This document shows, in pieces, positions 42,019-51,183 of a stretch of 64,000 nt of DNA (within the stretch, counting starts at the first letter, position 1; every line of letters begins with the position of its first letter). A program made the translations under genes and the position numbers. Source of the stretch: JAHEEL01 sp963700375 (GTDB taxonomy: Bacteria > Actinomycetota > Acidimicrobiia > Spongiisociales > UBA5794); assembly GCA_963700375.1 (NCBI GenBank), contig CAVOXF010000006.1, positions 248,001 through 312,000 on the forward strand, in the 5' to 3' direction. The notes beneath the pieces were generated by a model, which was not told the origin of the DNA, ran no database searches, and saw only the letters and a program-made list of their open reading frames with translations.

Positions 42019-43398
42019 CTACCCGCCTTCGGTCATCGGCCTCACGTCGAGCGCAGCATCGAGTTCATCTTCGGGCAGCACGTCCATTTCGAGGGCGACT
42101 TCGCGCACCCCGCGGCCCTCGGCGAACGCCTTCTTGATCAACGTGGCGACGGTGTCGTACCCGATGTGTGGCACCAGGGCGGTCGCCACGATCGCGTTCT
42201 GGTCGAGAAGGAACGCTGCCCGCTCCTCGTTGGCAACGATCCCGTCCACCGTCATGTCTTTGAGCACCCGGGCACCGGATGCCAGAAGTTCGATCGACTC
42301 CAGCATCGCATGGGTCATCACGGGCATCATCACATTGAGTTCGAAGTTGCCGTTGGCTCCGCCCCACGTGATGGTCACATCGTTTCCGAAGACTCGCGAG
42401 GCGATCATCATGACCGCTTCCGGGATCACCGGGTTGATCTTGCCCGGCATGATCGAAGACCCTGGCTGCAGCGACGGGAGCGTGATCTCGCCGATGCCGT
42501 TGCGAGGACCGGACGACAGCCAGCGGAGGTCGTTGACGATCTTGAACATCGACGTGGCTACGGTCTTGAGGACGCCCGAGGCGCTCACGTACGCGTCCTT
42601 TGCCGCCTGAGCTTCGAAGTGGTTCACCGCCTCCGTGAAGGCGTATCCGGACCGTCGACTCATGATGGCTATGGTTCCTGCGGCGAAACCCTCCGGCGCG
42701 TTGATTCCGGTGCCGACGGCCGTTCCACCCAGTGCCAACTCCGTGAGCTCCGGGAGCACGCCCTCGAGACGCTCGACGGCCTTGGCGATCTGCGCGGCGT
42801 ATCCCGAGAACTCCTGGCCGAGCCGGATCGGCGTCGCGTCCTGGAGATGCGTGCGGCCCGACTTGAGCACGTTGTCGAACTCGACGGCCTTGGCGGCAAG
42901 ACTCCCCTCGAGGTTGCGCAGCGCCGGAAGCAGATCCTCCTCAATGGCGGCAACGGCCGCGACGTGCATCGCCGTCGGGATCACATCGTTCGAAGACTGG
43001 CCGGCGTTGACGTGGTCGTTCGGGTGGACGAGCTTGGATCCGATCTCGCCTCCGAGGATCTCGGTTGCGCGATTGGACAACACCTCGTTGGCGTTCATGT
43101 TCGTCGACGTGCCCGAGCCGGTCTGGAAGATGTCGACCACGAACTGGTCGTCGAAGCGTCCTTCCATCAACTCGTCGGCCGCCGCCACGATCGCATCGAC
43201 ACGCTCTGCGTCGACGATTCCCATCGAAGCGTTCATCTCGGCGGCCGAGGCCTTGATCAGTCCGAGTGCCCAGATGAATCGCCGCCCGAACCGCAGATCC
43301 GAGATCGGGAAGTTGTCGACGGCTCGTTGCGTCGATGCACCGTAGTAGGCGTCGTCCGGAACGGAGACCTCTCCCATCGAGTCACGTTCGATTCGCAT
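42019..43398 (-). CDS. fumC: Class II fumarate hydratase
   Basis: Iron-independent fumarase of the TCA cycle. 459 residues, normal size. Signature GSSIMPGKINPV, TGSGTSTNMNANEV, HPNDHVNAGQSSND, KSGRTHLQDATPI. ATG 43398 is preceded by AAGGAG at 5 bases. It would consume fumarate downstream of succinate produced from the methylmalonyl-CoA route. Confidence 0.96.
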   Translation of the reverse strand: MRIERDSMGEVSVPDDAYYGASTQRAVDNFPISDLRFGRRFIWALGLIKASAAEMNASMGIVDAERVDAIVAAADELMEGRFDDQFVVDIFQTGSGTSTNMNANEVLSNRATEILGGEIGSKLVHPNDHVNAGQSSNDVIPTAMHVAAVAAIEEDLLPALRNLEGSLAAKAVEFDNVLKSGRTHLQDATPIRLGQEFSGYAAQIAKAVERLEGVLPELTELALGGTAVGTGINAPEGFAAGTIAIMSRRSGYAFTEAVNHFEAQAAKDAYVSASGVLKTVATSMFKIVNDLRWLSSGPRNGIGEITLPSLQPGSSIMPGKINPVIPEAVMMIASRVFGNDVTITWGGANGNFELNVMMPVMTHAMLESIELLASGARVLKDMTVDGIVANEERAAFLLDQNAIVATALVPHIGYDTVATLIKKAFAEGRGVREVALEMDVLPEDELDAALDVRPMTEGG

Positions 43399-43479
43399 GC
43401 GCGCTCCTTCGTAGGGGGGTTCCCAACAAGGATACCTTCGCAGGGAGCACCCGCGAGCGGCTCGCTCGCGGCGAATCGG

Positions 43480-44256
43480 CTATCCGAGCGCTGCCGCTAC
43501 GGCCTGGGGGAAGACCGTGCCGACATCGCCATCGATGCGCAGCCCCAGGAACGGCGAATCGTCGTGTTCGGTAGGGCCACGGTTGATCACGGCATAGAAC
43601 GCGCCGGCACGCGCCGCTTCAAGCGGGATATCGGCCGCCGGCGTCACCAGCATCGTCGAACCGAGCGCCAGCGCAGCATCGGCGCGGTTCGCGGCCCGGC
43701 AGGCACGCGTGAGGTCGTCGGCGCGCAGTTCCTGACCGAACGAAATCGTCGCCGGCTTCAGATGGCCCCCGCACACGCACCGCGGAGGTTCGCCGGTCTC
43801 CGCGAATGAGTGGAACGGTTCCGCCGGATCCGTCCGATGACTACACGTTTGGCACTCGACGAGCCCATTCGTGCCGTGGATCTCGACCAGAACGTCTTCG
43901 GACGTCCCGGCGATCCGGTGCAGGCCGTCGACGTTCTGCGTGACGACGAGTTCGACACGGCCCGCGTGCTCGAGTGCAACCACCGCTGCATGAACATCAT
44001 TCGGCCTTGCGTCCCGAAACGCCAAGCGATCCTCCGCCTTCTGCCTCCAGTATTCGATTCTGGCATCGCGGCTCGACATGAAGTCCTGGTAGAAGACGGG
44101 CCGCCGGGTGTTCCAGACACCCTTCGGTCCCCGGTAGTCGGGTATGCCGCTCGCCGTCGAGATGCCGGCGCCAGTGAATATCAGCAGTCGCTGAGCAACC
44201 GTCAGGATCGATGACAGGCGCGCAATACCCTCCGCCTGGTCGACTGCAACGCTCAT
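43480..44256 (-). CDS. SIR2 family NAD-dependent protein deacylase (second, divergent)
   Basis: 258 residues. GAGISTASGIPDYRGPKGVW, TQNVDGLHRIAG, catalytic histidine in EIHGT, zinc cysteines CQTC...CVC, SFGQEL, GSTMLVTPAA. The DYRG instead of DFRG and the C-x-C second zinc pair separate it from the first sirtuin. The ATG overlaps the stop of the upstream membrane protein as ATGA, so the two are co-translated. fumC lies 81 bases downstream in the same direction. Confidence 0.92.
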   Translation of the reverse strand: MSVAVDQAEGIARLSSILTVAQRLLIFTGAGISTASGIPDYRGPKGVWNTRRPVFYQDFMSSRDARIEYWRQKAEDRLAFRDARPNDVHAAVVALEHAGRVELVVTQNVDGLHRIAGTSEDVLVEIHGTNGLVECQTCSHRTDPAEPFHSFAETGEPPRCVCGGHLKPATISFGQELRADDLTRACRAANRADAALALGSTMLVTPAADIPLEAARAGAFYAVINRGPTEHDDSPFLGLRIDGDVGTVFPQAVAAALG

Positions 44257-44672
44257 TGCGGTCCCTTGAGGACATCGATGAAGACCGCGGCGAACGCGAC
44301 GGCGCTGATCACGATCACCACCCGTCGGACCCAGATGAGGCCGGGCCACATCCCGTGGTCGTTGATGGCTTCAGACAGCGGCGCCTGTCCGTACAACAGC
44401 ACCCGCAGCGCCATCTCGCCTCGGGTTCGCGATCCCCCGAACCGACCACCGCTTCCCTCGACCACCTCCGCGGGATCGTCGATGGCCGCGGCCCGGGCCT
44501 GGATTGGCCGCACAAGCCAGATCAACAGCCCGACAATGACGACGCCGACCAGCAGCACATACCAACTCCTGACGGCGAACAAGGCGATGATGCCCACGAT
44601 CCACACCACCCAGAGTCGGGTGAGGTCGACCAGATAGGAGCGAGCGTCGGCTTCGTCGGAGAACCAGTTCAC
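44253..44672 (-). CDS. Hypothetical membrane protein coupled to the second sirtuin
   Basis: 139 residues with three predicted helices: two near the N-terminus (LWVVWIVGIIALFAVRSWYVLLVGVVIVG region) and one at the C-terminus (VVIVISAVAFAAVFIDVL), with a basic/Gly loop between. Family not recognised. GTG 44672 is preceded at 6 bases by TAGACT (44679-44684), a leaderless arrangement. Its stop overlaps the sirtuin start. Confidence 0.72.
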   Translation of the reverse strand: MNWFSDEADARSYLVDLTRLWVVWIVGIIALFAVRSWYVLLVGVVIVGLLIWLVRPIQARAAAIDDPAEVVEGSGGRFGGSRTRGEMALRVLLYGQAPLSEAINDHGMWPGLIWVRRVVIVISAVAFAAVFIDVLKGPQ

Positions 44673-44732
44673 GGGACGAGTCTACGCGTCCGATCCGCCG
44701 CCCCAAACGCCGCGCCGCTCAACGGACTCTGA

Positions 44733-45449
44733 TCACCGCACGGTGGCGTAGCCCTCGGTCTCGAGGCGTTCTGCGATTTCCGGCCCGCCCGACTCGACGA
44801 TCCGACCATCGACCATGACGTGGACCCGGTCGGGGTTCATGTAGCGGAGGATGCGGCTGTAGTGCGTGATGACCAACACACCGAGGGACGGACCGCGCAG
44901 CGCCTCGACCATCGTGGCGACCTCGCGAACCGCGTCGATGTCGAGGCCCGAGTCGATCTCGTCGAGGATGGCCGCCGTCGGCGCCGACACGGCCAGTTGG
45001 TACATCTCGGAGCGCTTCTTCTCACCGCCGGAGAGTCCGGCGTTGATCGCGCGATCCATGAATCGATCCATGTCGAGAAGGCGGCCGGCGTCGACGGCAC
45101 GTTCGGCGGCATCCAGGGGATTCCCCGAGACCTCGACCATCTCGGTAACCAGATCATTCAGCGACACTCCGGCAACCTCGGTCGGGTACTGAAAGGCCTC
45201 GAAGAGACCGGCCCGCGCACGCTCGAAGACCGGAAGACCCATCACTTCAACGCCGCCGACGAGCGCCGACCCTGCCGCTACGTAGTCGTCGTGGCCCATG
45301 AGCACGTGGGTGAGCGTCGACTTGCCGGACCCGTTCGGGCCCATGAGGGCGTGGACCTCGCCGAACGGAACGGTGAGGTTGATCCCCTTGAGGATCTGCA
45401 GGTCCCCGAGTCCGGCGGTCAGGTTCGTGATCTCCAGGGCATTCGACAT
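44733..45449 (-). CDS. sufC: Fe-S cluster assembly ATPase SufC (second copy)
   Basis: 238 residues. Walker A GPNGSGKST, AFQYPTEVAGVSL, signature LSGGEKKRSEMYQL, LDEIDSGLDIDAV and ITHYSRIL. It differs from the first copy in the signature and in EIDSGLD versus ETDSGLD. The ATG shares one base with the Rieske stop (TGATG), so it is the last gene of sufD - Rieske - sufC. This copy, sitting with sufD, is likely the partner of the SufB-SufD scaffold; why a second exists next to sufS is unclear. Confidence 0.94.
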   Translation of the reverse strand: MSNALEITNLTAGLGDLQILKGINLTVPFGEVHALMGPNGSGKSTLTHVLMGHDDYVAAGSALVGGVEVMGLPVFERARAGLFEAFQYPTEVAGVSLNDLVTEMVEVSGNPLDAAERAVDAGRLLDMDRFMDRAINAGLSGGEKKRSEMYQLAVSAPTAAILDEIDSGLDIDAVREVATMVEALRGPSLGVLVITHYSRILRYMNPDRVHVMVDGRIVESGGPEIAERLETEGYATVR

Positions 45450-45763
45450 CAGGACGTCCCTCCGATGGTCAGGTACACAACACCGTCTTCCACGTCGGCG
45501 GGAAACACGGGCACGGGCTTCGTCGCCGGGAGCGTTTGCGGCTCGCCGGTGACGAGGTTGAATGGTGATCCGTGTCGCGGGCACTCGACCTCACCGTCGA
45601 AGAGATCGCCTTCTGCGAGCGACGCCTCAGCGTGGCTGCAGCGGTCTCCGATGGCATGCACCGTGTCACCGGTCCTGAACAGGGCAATACGCTCGCCTTC
45701 GACTTCGACGAGCACACCGCGCCCGTCCGGAAGGTCGGCAAGCGGAGCGATCTCGGTTCGCAT
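45449..45763 (-). CDS. Rieske [2Fe-2S] ferredoxin-like protein
   Basis: 104 residues with the Rieske ligand pattern C-x-H...C-x2-H (CSH and CPRH). No membrane anchor, so a soluble ferredoxin of the biphenyl-dioxygenase ferredoxin type. Rieske proteins occur in some suf operons, perhaps as electron donor. Strong ribosome site GGGAGGG 4 bases before ATG 45763; both ends overlap neighbours by one base (TGATG). Confidence 0.92.
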   Translation of the reverse strand: MRTEIAPLADLPDGRGVLVEVEGERIALFRTGDTVHAIGDRCSHAEASLAEGDLFDGEVECPRHGSPFNLVTGEPQTLPATKPVPVFPADVEDGVVYLTIGGTS

Positions 45764-47046
45764 CAGACCCTCCCCTCGTCCTGGGCGGTCTCGAATTTCC
45801 GGTTGATCCACGCGCTCACCGCCGGCTTCAACTCGGGATGCGGGAGCTTGGCCAGCGCCTCCTCGAAGAAGCCGCGAACCTGGAGTCGGTCGGCGCGCTC
45901 GGGAGCCAACCCCCGACTCATCAGGTAGTAGCGCTGCTCGGCGTCCAGCGGACCAACCGTCGAGCCGTGGCCGCACCGCACATCGTTCGCGAGGATCTCG
46001 AGGTTGGGAACGGACTGGGCCGAGGCCCCGTCGGACAGGATCAGGTTGCGGTTCGTTTGGAACGCTTCGGTCTTCTGACCGCTCTCTTCGATCCGGATCA
46101 TGCCGGTGAACACCGATCGGGCGTCGTCTTCGACGGCGCCCTTGAGGAACATGTCGGCCCTCGTATTGGTCCCGATGTGCCGCACGAAGTAGCGGTAGTC
46201 GAGGACCTGCTGATCCTCACCGAAGTAGGCCCCGACGACATTGGTCGACGAACCGCGGCCCTGGAGTTCGACATCGAGATGGAGCCGCGCGAGCTTCCCG
46301 CCGAGACCGATCTCACCGAACAGGAGCCGCGCATCCGCTCCCACCTCCGAGCGGAGGAAGCCGATCGAACGGGCGGCGTATCCGAGGTTCTGGACGAGGC
46401 TCAACGAGACGCGGGCACCGGCGCCCACCGCGGCCGAGAACTGGGGGATGACGAGGGCGTCCGAATCGGCATGGGAACGGAGGTGGACGATCACCGAGAT
46501 GTCGGAGTGCTCCTCCGCGACGATGACGACGGAAGGGAATGACACCGTGCCGTTGGCACCCGGCTGGAGATCAATCGAGACGACCGAGGGAGCGACGGCG
46601 GACGGAGCGGCATGGATGAACACGCCTTCGCCTCCGAACGCACCGGCTGCGGCCGCGAACAGGTCCTGGTCTGCAGACAATCCGACTCGTTCGACGGCGT
46701 CTCGCACCACATCGGGTCGGTCCGAGACTGCACGGCGCAACGACATGGCCGTGAATTCGTCTGAGATGAGATCGACGCCGGAGAAGGTATCGCCGATCAC
46801 CGAGAACGGGATCGGGGCGGAGAGTTGATCTAGAAGCGGATCGTCACCGAGTTCGACCGCGCCGCCGGTCGCCGGAGCGAAGTCGTTCAGGTCGAATCCG
46901 AGATCGACGTAGCGCCAGATCTCTTCGGTTTGAGTCGGCATTTCGCCACCGGCAAAGGATTCAAGGGCGCTCGACCGGATGGCGGACCGCCACGCCGGAT
47001 CGAGTTCGCCTGCGGCCGTCGAAGCGGCCAGATCAAGGTTGGACAA
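45763..47046 (-). CDS. sufD: Fe-S cluster assembly scaffold protein SufD
   Basis: 427 residues. The beta-helix and C-terminal part are typical: DDARSVFTGMIRIEESGQKTEAFQTNRNL, DVRCGHGSTVGPLDAEQRYYLMSRGL, RGFFEEAL. N-terminal EEIWRYVDLGF is the other conserved piece. A TTG start with GAGGT about 7 bases upstream is used, since no ATG or GTG is available nearby. First gene of sufD - Rieske - sufC. sufB is 5.3 kb away with its own promoter. Confidence 0.93.
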   Translation of the reverse strand: MSNLDLAASTAAGELDPAWRSAIRSSALESFAGGEMPTQTEEIWRYVDLGFDLNDFAPATGGAVELGDDPLLDQLSAPIPFSVIGDTFSGVDLISDEFTAMSLRRAVSDRPDVVRDAVERVGLSADQDLFAAAAGAFGGEGVFIHAAPSAVAPSVVSIDLQPGANGTVSFPSVVIVAEEHSDISVIVHLRSHADSDALVIPQFSAAVGAGARVSLSLVQNLGYAARSIGFLRSEVGADARLLFGEIGLGGKLARLHLDVELQGRGSSTNVVGAYFGEDQQVLDYRYFVRHIGTNTRADMFLKGAVEDDARSVFTGMIRIEESGQKTEAFQTNRNLILSDGASAQSVPNLEILANDVRCGHGSTVGPLDAEQRYYLMSRGLAPERADRLQVRGFFEEALAKLPHPELKPAVSAWINRKFETAQDEGRV

Positions 47047-47207
47047 GGGTGGTACCTCAGCTCGAGAGCGGTGGTGAGACTACCGAGGCCCGCCCCTCTA
47101 TCTGGCCCCGTTATCCGGGGTTCGTGCCTACGGTTTCGTCATCGAGCTACCAGAGAACGGATGCCGCGGGTCAGGATCGCAGGCGTCCGCCGGAAGGAGC
47201 AACCCCC

Positions 47208-47816
47208 ATGAGCATTGCGATTCGGCGTATCGCGCTCGGAGCAATCGCGGTCGCCGTGGCACTCACCGCGATCGTGCTGCCGTCCCCGCCAAGCCAGGCC
47301 GTCTCGGCGCCTCCCAGCAGCGATTTCGTGATCAAGGCCTTCCCACATGAGACGGCAACGGTTGCATTCTCCGACACGTGGGGCGCCGGCCGCTCCGGTG
47401 GTCGGAGCCACAAAGGAACCGACATCATGAGCCCCAAGGGCACCCGGGTCGTCGCCGTCGAAGACGGCATCGTTGAACACCTCGACTGGAATGACATGTC
47501 GGGCTGGAACATCACGATTCGCCATGCCTACGGCTGGACAAGCCACTACTTGCACCTCAACAACGACAGCAGTGGGACCGATGACGGACAGGGCGGTCCG
47601 GGTGCCGCGTTCGCCGAGGGCCTCGAGGTCGGGAGCTATGTCGAGGCCGGCGATGTCATCGGATTCGTCGGTGACTCCGGGAATGCCGAAAACGTGGGTT
47701 CCCACACCCACTTCGAACTCCACATCGAGGGGACGAAGGTCGATCCGTATCCGTACCTCGCTGCGGCGATGGAGCGAAAGCTGCGGGAGTCCGAGGTCCG
47801 CCGCACGATGCAGTAG
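47208..47816 (+). CDS. Secreted M23 (LytM) family peptidase
   Basis: 202 residues. Signal peptide (ALGAIAVAVALTAIVLPSPPSQA), then the LytM core with zinc ligands HKGTD (H-x3-D) and HTHFELH. It should cut peptide bridges of peptidoglycan outside the membrane. GGAAGGAG stands before the ATG. The 160-base gap to the divergent sufD gene contains no recognised element. Confidence 0.91.
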   Translation: MSIAIRRIALGAIAVAVALTAIVLPSPPSQAVSAPPSSDFVIKAFPHETATVAFSDTWGAGRSGGRSHKGTDIMSPKGTRVVAVEDGIVEHLDWNDMSGWNITIRHAYGWTSHYLHLNNDSSGTDDGQGGPGAAFAEGLEVGSYVEAGDVIGFVGDSGNAENVGSHTHFELHIEGTKVDPYPYLAAAMERKLRESEVRRTMQ

Positions 47817-47836
47817 GGCGTCAGGATTCCTTCCCC

Positions 47837-48535
47837 TTAGGAGAAGGAATCGGGGGACAGGGCTTGGGCTCGGGTGAAGACGGCGTCGAGCATGTCTTCG
47901 GTGAGGCGGCCGGTGAAGGTGTTCTGTTGGCTCACATGGAAGCTCGCAAGGACCACGGGCCCGCCGGGGATCTCCACCTCGAGGCCATGGGCGAACTTCG
48001 GGCGAGGCCGAGGGAGTGCGAGCGCGCGATCTCCGAGATACCGCCAGATCGACCGGTAGGCGAAGTCGCCGAGGGCAATCAACACCTCCGGTTCGAGGAT
48101 GCCGAGTTCCCGGTCGAACCATGGTGCGCACGCATCACGCTCGTCTACCGTCGGTCGGTTGACGGGCGGTGCGCACCGGACCGGTGAGGTCACCCACGCC
48201 CCCGTGATGACGAGTCCGTCGTCGCGTCCGGTGGATTCGGGCTGGTTGGCGAGACCGGCTCGCCACATCGCGCGGTAGAGCCAATCACCGCTTCTGTCCC
48301 CTGTGAACATACGGCCCGTCCGGTTCGCGCCATGGGCCGCCGGAGCGAGTCCCACCACGACGACCCGCGCCTCGGGATCCCCGAAGCCCGGTACCGGACG
48401 GCCCCAGTACTCGTCGTCTGCGAACGACGCCCGCTTCTCGATCGCGACCTGCTCGCGCCACTCGACCAGGCGGGGGCAGAGGCGGCAGGCGGTGATTCCG
48501 TTCGCGAGCGCGGCGAGCTTCTCGGCCCTGGTCAT
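47837..48535 (-). CDS. Uracil-DNA glycosylase, family 5 (UDGb type)
   Basis: 232 residues. The defining active-site motif GLAPAAHGANRTGRMFTGD is present, as are CRLCPRL (4Fe-4S cysteines) and the C-terminal SFHVSQQNTFTGRL. Removes uracil and hypoxanthine from DNA. The ATG overlaps the stop of the DUF4015 lipoprotein gene (ATGA), an unlikely functional pair. Convergent with the M23 gene. Confidence 0.92.
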   Translation of the reverse strand: MTRAEKLAALANGITACRLCPRLVEWREQVAIEKRASFADDEYWGRPVPGFGDPEARVVVVGLAPAAHGANRTGRMFTGDRSGDWLYRAMWRAGLANQPESTGRDDGLVITGAWVTSPVRCAPPVNRPTVDERDACAPWFDRELGILEPEVLIALGDFAYRSIWRYLGDRALALPRPRPKFAHGLEVEIPGGPVVLASFHVSQQNTFTGRLTEDMLDAVFTRAQALSPDSFS

Positions 48536-50031
48536 TGGGGCGGCAGCAACCCTGGTGGATACGAGGCGCTGTTCGACCAGAGCATCCATCCGTTTGCCCG
48601 ATCTTCCGCTCGGAGTTGGATGCCGCGGGCCACGAGTTCGGACACACCCCACGTCTGCAGCCACGGTCGGTAGTAGGCGAACCCCTCAAGGCGCGTGGTG
48701 CCGCTCACGAGTGCGGAATCAACGATGTCAGCCGCGTGCTCGTTGGGGTTGCTGTACCCCTTCCAGCCCGAGCCGTAGTTCGTCGAGTACAGCATCGGGC
48801 TGAGGACGTCGATCGTGCGCGAGAGGAGTCCCGGGCGCTGTCCGACACCTTCGTCGGTGCCAGACTCGAGCGTGATTCCGAGCACGTTCGCACCGACGGC
48901 GCAGCGGGGGCTGAGCACCGTGTAGGCGCGATTCAAGAACGCCAGGATCGAGCCGACCCGCACTTCTTCGGTGTACTCGTCGTCGAACGCCGCCGTTGAG
49001 ACATCGCCGCCGAACGGGAATGACACGAAGTCGAACTGGATCTCGTCGAAGCCGGCCTCGCACGCTTCTTCCGCAAGCGCAACGGGATACTCGAACGACA
49101 CGGGGTCGGTCGGGTCCATCCAGGAATCGCCGTTTCGGGTCGTCCAGAGATCGGCACTACCGGCCACCAGGACCGCATGATCGGGCTCGGTCCGCGCCAT
49201 CGGCGTATCCTGGAAGGCAACGACCCGTGCAATCTTGTACAGGCCGTGTTCGTCCATGTCGGCCACGACGTCAGGGAGGATGTACTGGAGCGTCACCGCA
49301 CCCGCCTCGTGGGCCTGCTCGACCGTTGTGTCGTGGAAGACCGTGCCGTACTCGTCCTTGATGTCCACAACGAACGCGTTCACACCGGACGAGTCGGCCA
49401 GCGAGAGCAGTTTGTTCCAGTGCTCCGAATCGCCGGCGGCGGCACCGACGCGAATTCCACGGACTTCGATGGGCTGCATCGTCGTGTCGATCTCGGTCTC
49501 GACACCGTCCCAGGCGATCACCGCATCCGCCCACGCCGGTCGCGAGAGCTCGAGATCGCCCGGTTCGGCACGCACGATCTCGAATAGACCGTCGTCGTTC
49601 GTGGTGTCCTGACCACTCCCGAGTTGGACATCGACGCCCGGAAGCGCGACGCCGCGGTGCGTCGAGACGCGGCCGCTGAGCACGACCGGCTCGAGGCGGA
49701 GTTCGACTCGGTCATCTCGCGGCGGTTCATCGACCTCGACGACTTGGCTCTCGAACCCCGCGGCAGAGACATCGATGATGGTCGGGCGCTGCGGCCAGGT
49801 GAATACTGATTCTCCCTCCTCGGTCACGGTCACGGTCGCTCCATCGATGTCGATCTCGGCGTCGATGGGACTGAGATCATCACCGGCGAGCACGGAGACG
49901 ACGATCGTCGGGGGGCCGATCTCAGGGGGCCGCAATGAGGACGCGTCGAGCGGAGCCGGGCTGGTGCAGCCGGCCGCGACGAAGGACAGGATCCCCAGGA
50001 CGGCTGAAGCGATGCGCGTGAATTGGTTCAT
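48532..50031 (-). CDS. Lipoprotein with DUF4015 putative glycoside hydrolase domain
   Basis: 499 residues. Lipoprotein signal with lipobox FVAAGC; N-terminal Ig-like or carboxypeptidase-regulatory-like beta region (about 45-185), then a TIM-barrel domain of DUF4015 type: VDIKDEYGTVFHDT, IARVVAFQDTPMA, WMDPTDPVSFEYPVALAEEA, GFDEIQFDFVSFPFGG, VLSPMLYSTNYGSGWKGY. The aspartates in IQFDFV and the VDIKDE segment are plausible catalytic residues. Substrate unknown; an exopolysaccharide is a guess. TACTCT about 23 bases upstream could be its -10. Confidence 0.86.
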   Translation of the reverse strand: MNQFTRIASAVLGILSFVAAGCTSPAPLDASSLRPPEIGPPTIVVSVLAGDDLSPIDAEIDIDGATVTVTEEGESVFTWPQRPTIIDVSAAGFESQVVEVDEPPRDDRVELRLEPVVLSGRVSTHRGVALPGVDVQLGSGQDTTNDDGLFEIVRAEPGDLELSRPAWADAVIAWDGVETEIDTTMQPIEVRGIRVGAAAGDSEHWNKLLSLADSSGVNAFVVDIKDEYGTVFHDTTVEQAHEAGAVTLQYILPDVVADMDEHGLYKIARVVAFQDTPMARTEPDHAVLVAGSADLWTTRNGDSWMDPTDPVSFEYPVALAEEACEAGFDEIQFDFVSFPFGGDVSTAAFDDEYTEEVRVGSILAFLNRAYTVLSPRCAVGANVLGITLESGTDEGVGQRPGLLSRTIDVLSPMLYSTNYGSGWKGYSNPNEHAADIVDSALVSGTTRLEGFAYYRPWLQTWGVSELVARGIQLRAEDRANGWMLWSNSASYPPGLLPPQ

Positions 50032-50133
50032 GGTGGGGTGCAAGAACAGAAAGAGTAACGATCCGTTGCCCATGGTGCGGTTGCGTGATAGTTTCGAGTA
50101 GCTCTCATCGACTGAGAGGGGGGGGCAGAGGAC

Positions 50134-51063
50134 ATGGCGGAACGACGTGGCGACGCTTCAGCCGCGGATGCTGTTGGGCGCTATCTCGGTCAGGTCTCCG
50201 ACCACGGTCTGCTTGAAGCCGAGGACGAAGTCCGCCTCGCGCGCTCCATCGAGGCGGGGAAGAAGGCCCAGCAACGACTCGAGTCCGGCGATCATGTCGA
50301 TGCCACCGAACGCGCCACGCTGTATCGCACGATCCAGGCAGCAGACGAGGCGAAAGCCGTCTTCATCCGATCCAATCTGCGGCTCGTGGTCTCCATCGCC
50401 AAGCGCTACACGGGACGCGGCCTCGACCTGCTCGACCTCATCCAGGAGGGCAACCTCGGCCTGATCCGTGCCGTCGAGAAGTTCGACTGGCGCAAGGGCT
50501 TCAAGTTCTCGACCTACGCCACGTGGTGGATCCGCCAGTCGATCACCCGCGGGCTGGGGAACCAGGGCCGAACGATCCGACTCCCCGTCCATATGGTGGA
50601 TGTGGTGCGCACGGTGCAGGAGACGGAACTCTCCCTGCAAGAGCAATACCGCCGGCCCCCGACCATTGCCGAAATCGCCGAGGTCAGCGGCCTCGACGAG
50701 GAGCGGATCCAGATCGCACGGTCGACGCCCGGCGACACGATCTCGCTCGACCGGCCCGTCGGCGAAGAAGGCGATGCCCAACTCGGAGACTTCGTGGAAG
50801 ACGAGCGCACCCCCGACCCGTTCACGGTCGTGGCCGAAGTCGCCCGCTGCGAAGAGGTATCGAAGGCGCTCGGCGCCCTCGACGACCGCGAGTGCGCCGT
50901 GCTCGTGATGCGGTACGGGATCGGCGGGAACGCGCCACGGACCCTCTCCGACGTGGGCGCCGAACTCGGCATCACCCGCGAGCGGGTGCGTCAGATCGAG
51001 AATCGCGCCCTCGGCAAGCTCCGCCACCCCAGCGCCATCTACGACCTGCGCAGCCTGTTGTAG
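50134..51063 (+). CDS. RNA polymerase sigma-70 family factor (group 2, principal-like)
   Basis: 309 residues. Region 1.2 DAVGRYLGQVSDHGLLEAEDEV, region 2 FIRSNLRLVVSIAKRYTGRGLDL, LIQEGNLGLIRAVEKFDWRKGFKFSTYATWWIRQ, region 3 RTIRLPVHM, region 4 TLSDVGAELGITRERVRQIE. It lacks the long acidic N-terminus of RpoD, so a group 2 factor like SigB of mycobacteria. Its region 2 is near the primary-sigma consensus, so it might read the TANNNT promoters seen here. Ends 120 bases before nucS (convergent), with a hairpin between. Confidence 0.93.
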   Translation: MAERRGDASAADAVGRYLGQVSDHGLLEAEDEVRLARSIEAGKKAQQRLESGDHVDATERATLYRTIQAADEAKAVFIRSNLRLVVSIAKRYTGRGLDLLDLIQEGNLGLIRAVEKFDWRKGFKFSTYATWWIRQSITRGLGNQGRTIRLPVHMVDVVRTVQETELSLQEQYRRPPTIAEIAEVSGLDEERIQIARSTPGDTISLDRPVGEEGDAQLGDFVEDERTPDPFTVVAEVARCEEVSKALGALDDRECAVLVMRYGIGGNAPRTLSDVGAELGITRERVRQIENRALGKLRHPSAIYDLRSLL

Positions 51064-51072
51064 ACGAATGGC

Positions 51073-51103
51073 CGTGTCCCCTCGACCGAAGGGCGGGGAC
51101 GCG
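51073..51103. terminator. Hairpin downstream of the sigma gene
   Basis: CGTGTCCCC, 13 bases, GGGGACGCG: nine pairs with one G-U. It follows the sigma stop by 10 bases and lies between convergent genes. No T-run. Confidence 0.5.
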
Positions 51104-51183
51104 GAGGAGCACCAGCGACAACGCAGGGGGGCGTCCGGGAGCCGGCACCCCGACGATGAGGCCACCACCCTCCAGCCGCCGAG

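Noticed and set aside
42166..43809. A 547-residue plus-strand frame opposite fumC and the second sirtuin
   Set aside because: Low-complexity antisense translation; fumC and the sirtuin account for the region.
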